Assembly (NCBI RefSeq): GCF_902703175.1
Contig: NZ_CACRYJ010000035.1
Coordinates: forward strand, 1-58,531
Direction of reading: 5' to 3'
Source of the DNA: Occultella aeris
GTDB taxonomy: Bacteria > Actinomycetota > Actinomycetes > Actinomycetales > Beutenbergiaceae
Length of the DNA stretch: 58,531 nt
In this document: piece after piece, positions 54,545-58,531 of the stretch
Position numbering within the stretch: position 1 is the stretch's first letter
Layout of the letters: each line of letters starts with the position of its first letter
Translations under genes and position numbers: made by a program
The notes under the pieces: generated by a model
The model's database searches: none
What the model was told of the DNA's origin: nothing
What the model saw: the letters and a program-made list of their open reading frames with translations, nothing else

Positions 54545-56089
54545 ATGACCGTTCCCTTCGACGAACACAGCAGTGCTCCGGTCGCGACCACGCGGTCCGG
54601 TCGGGTCCGCGGGACCCGGCGACCAGGTTCGCTCGCCTTCCGGGGGATCCCGTACGCGGCAGCCCCGGTCGGGTCGCTACGGTTCGGGCGGCCGGCGACG
54701 CACCCGGGCTGGGACGGGACTCGCGACGCGACCAGCAATGGACCCACGCCCAGCCTCGGCCCGACCACCGATACGTACTCGATCCCGGAACCGGTGGTTG
54801 CCGGCGACGAGATCCTCAACCTGAACGTCTTCACCCCTGCCCTCGACCCCGCCGCCCGGCTTCCGGTGTACGTCTGGATCCATGGCGGCGGCTTCGTCGG
54901 CGGATCCCCCGGTGGGCCCTGGTTCGACGGCGCCGCCTTCAACGCCCGCGGCGTCGTGACCGTGGCCATCACCTACCGGCTGGGTTTCGAGGGTTACGGC
55001 CACGTCCCGGGCGCGCCGGAGAACCGGGCGCTCCTGGACTGCATCAGCGCCTTGGAGTGGGTCCGGGAGAACATCGGAGCGTTCGGTGGTGATCCCGACC
55101 GGGTCACCCTCGGCGGGCAGAGCGCGGGCGGCGGTGCCACGCTGGCCCTCCTCGCGGCGCCCGCGGCGCAGGACCTGTTCGCTGCCGCCGTCGTGCACTC
55201 GGCACCGCTGCCGGACATCGCCGGCTCGGACGCGGTCGCACAGGGCGCCATGATGGCCCGCCTGTGCGAGGTGGAGAACACGTGGGACGCCTGGCGTGAA
55301 GTCCCGCGGACCACGATCGTGGCCGCCGAGCGTTCCCTCGAGCGTGCGGATCTCTGGTCGGCCGTCCGTGACCTGCACCGGATCCTCGGCACGTCGGACC
55401 CGCTCACGGACTTCGGGCCGGTGATCGATGGTGAGCTCGTTCCGGCGGACCCGTTGGCGGCGTTCGCCGCCGGGACCGGTGCCACGAAACCGCTGCTGAT
55501 CGGCACGACCAGCCACGAGTTCAACCGGGTGACGGCGCACGTCGACCGATTCCTCGCCCAGGGCTTCGCCGGGGCGCTGATGGTCGGCCTCGGGGTACCG
55601 ACGATGCTGGCCCGGGCCTACCCGCGCGCCTACCCCGACTTCTCCCCGGCGGAGCTACTCGGCCAGGCGGTCACGAACCGGGTGTTCAGGATCCCGACCG
55701 TTCAGGTCGCGCTCGCCCGGACCACGGCAGCCGAGGAGGCGCCCGGCGGGACCGCGCCGGGCTCCGCGCGCTCGGCCCCGACCTGGCTCTGGGACTTCCG
55801 GTGGCGCTCCCCCGTCACCCGTCGCTCGGTGCACTGTCTCGACCTGCCGTTCGCCTGGAACGTCCTCGACGCCGAGCGGGTGGCCCGGCTGGCCGGCGAC
55901 GATCCACCGCCGCACCTCGCCGAGCACATGCACGGCGAGATCGTGCGGTTCATCACCGAAGGTTCAGTCGGGTGGGACCCGTTCCGTCCGACGGCGCCCA
56001 CCGCCCACATCTTCGACACCGAGTCCGTCACCGGGCGCGACCCCTACCGCTTCGAACGGCTCGCGCTGCAGGTCGTCGACGAGGACTGA
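54545..56089 (+). CDS. type B carboxylesterase/lipase family protein
   Basis: An alpha/beta hydrolase of 514 residues that would split carboxylic esters. The opening VRGTRRPGSLAFRGIPYAAAPVG and LNLNVFTP are type B hallmarks. The oxyanion-hole HGGGF is in VYVWIHGGGFVGGS, the nucleophile Ser is in LGGQSAGGGA, and the catalytic-His region is VHCLDLPFAWNV. There is no signal peptide, so it is cytosolic. It starts 2 bp after coaA, suggesting co-transcription, but a functional link is not evident. Confidence 0.93.
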   Translation: MTVPFDEHSSAPVATTRSGRVRGTRRPGSLAFRGIPYAAAPVGSLRFGRPATHPGWDGTRDATSNGPTPSLGPTTDTYSIPEPVVAGDEILNLNVFTPALDPAARLPVYVWIHGGGFVGGSPGGPWFDGAAFNARGVVTVAITYRLGFEGYGHVPGAPENRALLDCISALEWVRENIGAFGGDPDRVTLGGQSAGGGATLALLAAPAAQDLFAAAVVHSAPLPDIAGSDAVAQGAMMARLCEVENTWDAWREVPRTTIVAAERSLERADLWSAVRDLHRILGTSDPLTDFGPVIDGELVPADPLAAFAAGTGATKPLLIGTTSHEFNRVTAHVDRFLAQGFAGALMVGLGVPTMLARAYPRAYPDFSPAELLGQAVTNRVFRIPTVQVALARTTAAEEAPGGTAPGSARSAPTWLWDFRWRSPVTRRSVHCLDLPFAWNVLDAERVARLAGDDPPPHLAEHMHGEIVRFITEGSVGWDPFRPTAPTAHIFDTESVTGRDPYRFERLALQVVDED

Positions 56090-56102
56090 TCGCATCCGCG
56101 AG

Positions 56103-56786
56103 TCATGGGGTGCGCTCGAGGATTCCGGACCCGGAATCCGGCACCGGATCCTCGTCCGCCTCGCCATCACCCTGGTCCGGAGGATCCTGTGGCTCGAGCC
56201 CGGAACGGCGGAACAGCCGACGCATGACGAGATCGATGATCGTGCCCATCAGGAGCCCGACGAGGACACCGACCACGACGGCGATGACCGGGTGGTCGTG
56301 CAGCACCGCGCCCGCGCTGAGGCCGAGCAACACGGAGTAGATCGACCAGGTCACCGCCGCGAGCGCCGCGAACCCGGCGAACCGGCGGAACCCGAATCCG
56401 ACGGCACCCGCCGTCATGTTAACCGCGACCCTGCCGATCGGGACGTACCGCGCCGACAGGATGAAGGCCCCTCCGCGTCGCTGCAGAGCTGTCTCCGCCC
56501 ACGTCAATGCCCGAGCACCCCGGCGGGTGCGGAACAACCGCAGCCGACGGATCGGCACCCTGGTGCCGATCAGGTAGGCGATCACGTCACCGCAGAAGGC
56601 ACCGAGTGCTGCGACGGGCAGGATCAACCAGATGCTCGGGGCGTTTCCGGTGATCGCGAGGCTCGCCAACGCGATGACCACCGACTCGCTGGGCACCGGC
56701 GGGAAGAACCCGTCGATGGTGCAGAACAGGAACAGGGCAAGCAGGACCCAGTGCGACGCTGCCATCGCGAGGACCGTCTCGACCAT
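56103..56786 (-). CDS. DedA family membrane protein
   Basis: A 227-residue DedA/SNARE-associated-type membrane protein, a family tied to lipid-carrier (undecaprenyl phosphate) or membrane-potential functions. Landmarks are the N-terminal helix with FPPVPSESVVI, ALGAFCGDVIAYLIG, the basic RGARALTWAETALQRRGGAFILSARYVPIGRVAVNMTAG (the conserved R-x3-R-P/I motif, G-x2-xM-AG) and a hydrophobic end. A polar, acidic tail follows. ATG 56786 follows GGAGGA. It converges on the carboxylesterase gene with a 13-bp gap. Confidence 0.9.
   Translation of the reverse strand: MVETVLAMAASHWVLLALFLFCTIDGFFPPVPSESVVIALASLAITGNAPSIWLILPVAALGAFCGDVIAYLIGTRVPIRRLRLFRTRRGARALTWAETALQRRGGAFILSARYVPIGRVAVNMTAGAVGFGFRRFAGFAALAAVTWSIYSVLLGLSAGAVLHDHPVIAVVVGVLVGLLMGTIIDLVMRRLFRRSGLEPQDPPDQGDGEADEDPVPDSGSGILERTP
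56120..56139. terminator. intragenic hairpin that may end coaA-carboxylesterase transcripts
   Basis: GGATTCCGG and CCGGAATCC form a perfect 9-bp palindrome separated by two bases, 31 bp after the carboxylesterase stop and inside the 3' coding end of the converging DedA gene. The tight loop means the top pairs would open. A role as terminator is inferred. Confidence 0.4.
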
Positions 56787-57089
56787 CAGTTCCTCCGTCT
56801 AGTTCCTACTCAACGTGACGTGCACAACCGCGACGTGCGGCTGCCTCCACGCTAAGCGGGTCGGTGCCGACCGCGGAATGGGTGACCACCCTGATCATGC
56901 CCCGGACCCAGGACAACAAACTCCCCCGGTCGTGTGATTCCCGTGGCGCCCGACTCATCCCACGGAACGATGGACGCCGGCGTCGCTCCCTCGCACGACC
57001 GGGGGATGAACACTGGATCTCAAGAGTAGGTCGCAACCCTCAGTTCATCGCCATGGAATACCGAAACCGCTCACCTGATTGAAAGTTCT
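56787..57089. other. intergenic region upstream of dedA and of the RutE-like gene
   Basis: This divergent 303-bp gap has no ORF with a convincing start and codon pattern. I see a GGTCGG-TG-CCGACC palindrome at 56860-56873 and a direct repeat ACGTGC (56817-56822, 56833-56838) near the DedA side. The segment 56895-57080 is somewhat less GC-rich than its surroundings and probably holds both promoters, but no -35/-10 pair stands out. Confidence 0.4.
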
Positions 57090-57695
57090 ATGACGACTGT
57101 CTCCGGGCTACCGACCCCGACCGCGTACGAGCACCTCTTCACCGAAGCGCACACGGTGAGCGCCTTCGACGGTCCACCCGTCACCGACGCGCAGCTCCAG
57201 CAGGCGTACGACCTGATGAAATGGGGCCCGACCGCGATGAACATCACCCCGCTACGGGTCCTGGTCCTCCGCTCGGCGCAGGCGCGGGCTCGGCTCGCTC
57301 TGCACATGTCCGAGGGGAACAGGAACAAGACCGTTGCGGCACCGCTGACCCTCGTTGCGGCGACGGACACGCGCTTCCACGCGCACCTGCCGGTCCTGGC
57401 CCCGCACCGCGCCGAGCTGGCCGTCACGCTCGAAGGTGCACCCGAACGCCGCGAGTCGATGGCGCACAAGTCGGGCCTCATCCAGGTCGGATACCTCATC
57501 GTCGCCCTGCGAGCCGCTGGTCTGCACGTCGGCCCGATGGGCGGGTTCGACGCGGCCGGCGTCGACACCGAGTTCTTCTCAGGGAGCGGGTGGCGCTCAC
57601 TCCTCGTGCTCAACGTCGGCAACGCCGCGGCGCCGGACGGCGTTCGGCCCAGGGCGGCGCGCCTGAGGTTCGAAGACACCTACACCGAGCTCTGA
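57090..57695 (+). CDS. malonic semialdehyde reductase-like nitroreductase (RutE/HadB family)
   Basis: A 201-residue flavin-dependent nitroreductase-fold protein of the RutE/HadB subfamily. RutE reduces malonic semialdehyde to 3-hydroxypropionate in pyrimidine breakdown. Typical parts are LFTEAHTVSAFDGPPVTD, the FMN-binding DLMKWGPTAMNITPLRVLVL, APLTLVAATDTRFHAHLPVL and the GLIQVGYLIVALRAAGLHVGPMGGFD stretch. None of the other Rut genes is present, so a general aldehyde or quinone detoxification role is equally possible. No clear ribosome-binding site precedes the ATG at 57090 (only GAAAG). Confidence 0.85.
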   Translation: MTTVSGLPTPTAYEHLFTEAHTVSAFDGPPVTDAQLQQAYDLMKWGPTAMNITPLRVLVLRSAQARARLALHMSEGNRNKTVAAPLTLVAATDTRFHAHLPVLAPHRAELAVTLEGAPERRESMAHKSGLIQVGYLIVALRAAGLHVGPMGGFDAAGVDTEFFSGSGWRSLLVLNVGNAAAPDGVRPRAARLRFEDTYTEL

Positions 57696-57711
57696 CACGT
57701 CACAGGAGCGA

Positions 57712-58185
57712 TCAGGTCGACGGGCGTCCGGACATCCAGGCCATCCTGAGGTCCGGCGCCCGCTCCTCGTTCCCGGCACCGTCCGTCCGCTCGACCTCGA
57801 CCAGGCCACGCCATCTATAGAAGTCCTGAGCCGGTGAGTTCGCCACGAACACCCAGAGGTCGAAGCCACCAGGGCGGAGCAGCTTGACCTTGTCGAGGAG
57901 CGTGCCACCGACCCCGCTGCCCTGGGCCGCAGGGTCCACGTAGAGGGCCTCCAGGTGCGCACCCGCGAGCCTTGCGAATCCACGCAGGCGGTTCGCCGCG
58001 TCGAAGAAGCCGACCACGTCATCCTCCGTCAGGTCCCACGAACTCACCCAGGCCCGAACCTCCACGTCGGAATGCACACCGGGCGGCATAGCCGCTCCCG
58101 CCGCTCGCCGAGCGGCCAGGTACACATCCGCGACCAGTGCCAGCTCCTCAGCCCGCACAGGGCGAACCACTCCTTCGACGCTCAT
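57712..58185 (-). CDS. GNAT family N-acetyltransferase
   Basis: A 157-residue single-domain GNAT: VRPVRAEELALVADVYLAA at the start, the central strand and AcCoA loop AHLEALYVDPAAQGSGVGGTLL (QGxGxG/A form), and DFYRWRGLVEVERT at the end. It stands alone, converging with the RutE-like gene 16 bp away. Substrate unknown. It is unrelated at close range to the other GNAT genes of the window (30674, 45834, 50699). Confidence 0.88.
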   Translation of the reverse strand: MSVEGVVRPVRAEELALVADVYLAARRAAGAAMPPGVHSDVEVRAWVSSWDLTEDDVVGFFDAANRLRGFARLAGAHLEALYVDPAAQGSGVGGTLLDKVKLLRPGGFDLWVFVANSPAQDFYRWRGLVEVERTDGAGNEERAPDLRMAWMSGRPST

Positions 58186-58323
58186 CCGACAAAGATCCCA
58201 TCGATGACGCCGAGTGCCCAGCCGGAGACCGGGCAGCCAGGCGGCCTCCGGCCGGACGGAGGCGAACCTGGTCGGCTACCGGCTGTGCGGTACGCCAGCC
58301 ACGCCCGACCCACCGACGACCAA

Positions 58324-58349
58324 AGGCCACCCCCTGTTGGGAGTGGCCT
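58324..58349. terminator. hairpin between GNAT gene and 5S rRNA, outer copy
   Basis: AGGCCAC and GTGGCCT pair around a 12-nt loop. It lies downstream of the rRNA terminator on the minus strand and could be a back-up stop for ribosomal transcripts. The rest of 58186-58438 holds a small GTCGCA/TGCGAC inverted repeat (58415-58440) and no gene I can support. Confidence 0.45.
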
Positions 58350-58438
58350 CAGAACACGACGACCTGTCATACCGAGTCAGGGGTCGGCCGGTAGCGTGAT
58401 GAAGCCCGGCCACGGTCGCACATTGCCCGCAGAATGCG

Positions 58439-58471
58439 ACAAGGGCCACCCCGGTGTGGGGTGGCCCTTGT
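58439..58471 (-). terminator. rRNA operon terminator
   Basis: A perfect 14-bp stem (58439-58452 with 58458-58471, core AAGGGCCACCCC) closes a 5-nt loop about 10 nt past the 3' end of the 5S rRNA on the minus strand. Position and strength fit the terminator of a ribosomal RNA operon that lies mostly beyond the right edge. Confidence 0.85.
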
Positions 58472-58480
58472 CTAAGTGTT

Positions 58481-58531
58481 GTCCGGCGGCGTCCTACTCT
58501 CCCACGTAGTCTCCCACGCAGTACCATCGGC
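58481..58531 (-). rRNA. 5S ribosomal RNA, 3' end (partial)
   Basis: Read on the minus strand, the last 51 bases run from GCCGATGGTACTGCGTGGG through GTGGGAGAGTAGGACGCCGCC, the conserved 3' half of actinobacterial 5S rRNA (helices IV/V and the 3' strand of helix I). The 5' part lies outside the window. The exact 3' end is approximate. Confidence 0.9.

Noticed and set aside
57090-57695. RutE-like gene as evidence for a pyrimidine (Rut) degradation cluster
   Set aside because: No other Rut genes are nearby and this subfamily is broad, so only a reductase call is justified.

Overview
The window is high-GC DNA (roughly 70% by eye) with very dense genes, frequent GTG starts and 4-bp ATGA/GTGA overlaps. 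WhiB, GuaB3, SURF1, an actinobacterial-type THUMP-like methyltransferase and an alr-tsaE fusion all point to a free-living actinobacterium, most likely of the order Micrococcales. I cannot name the genus. The broad order guaA, guaB3/guaB, whiB, groES, tsaD/rimI/tsaB/tsaE/alr, nnrD, acpS, glmS resembles the conserved Mycobacterium tuberculosis stretch around Rv3396c-Rv3436c. The window is therefore a core chromosomal backbone with accessory islands spliced into it.

Layout. 1-1195: the end of a LiaF/PspC-like envelope stress protein and a small membrane protein. 1280-6387: a GT4 glycosyltransferase, trans-aconitate methyltransferase behind a double palindromic operator, guaA with a DUF3817 gene, and an anchored hypothetical protein. 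6469-9980: a two-subunit ABC exporter whose nucleotide-binding motifs are degenerate in complementary ways. 10036-10152: a tandem REPIN-like repeat. 10200-18398: SURF1, then a coupled xfp-pta-ackA module (phosphoketolase to acetyl phosphate to acetyl-CoA or acetate plus ATP) followed by an Nramp-fold transporter lacking the metal-binding motif. 18557-22743: a sugar isomerase, fumC and a coiled-coil membrane protein.

22768-30155 is a carbohydrate island: binding protein, two permeases and a DUF624 protein on the minus strand, a DeoR-HTH/LacI-fold chimeric regulator, and a divergent dehydrogenase-isomerase pair. Two matching 16-bp dyads lie 30 bp apart upstream of the binding protein gene. No ATPase gene is present, so a shared one is expected.

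30247-42069 holds DUF1304, GNAT, guaB3, a DnaQ-like exonuclease, guaB with an upstream MerR gene, a WhiD/WhiB3-type gene, groES under a perfect CIRCE element, a PrsW-like protease, a THUMP-like methyltransferase, a YbdK-type ligase and a PadR-membrane protein pair.

42098-53480 is a continuous minus-strand run of cell-wall, t6A and metabolite-repair genes: glmS, acpS, GNAT, nnrD, alr-tsaE, tsaB, rimI, sulfurtransferase, tsaD and a NagZ-like lipoprotein. A near-duplicate of the nnrD-end/alr-start junction lies just upstream of nnrD, evidence of a past rearrangement. The right end carries coaA, a carboxylesterase, DedA, a RutE-like reductase, a GNAT protein and the 3' end of a 5S rRNA gene on the minus strand with its terminator. 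I saw no CRISPR array, transposase, phage gene or tRNA.
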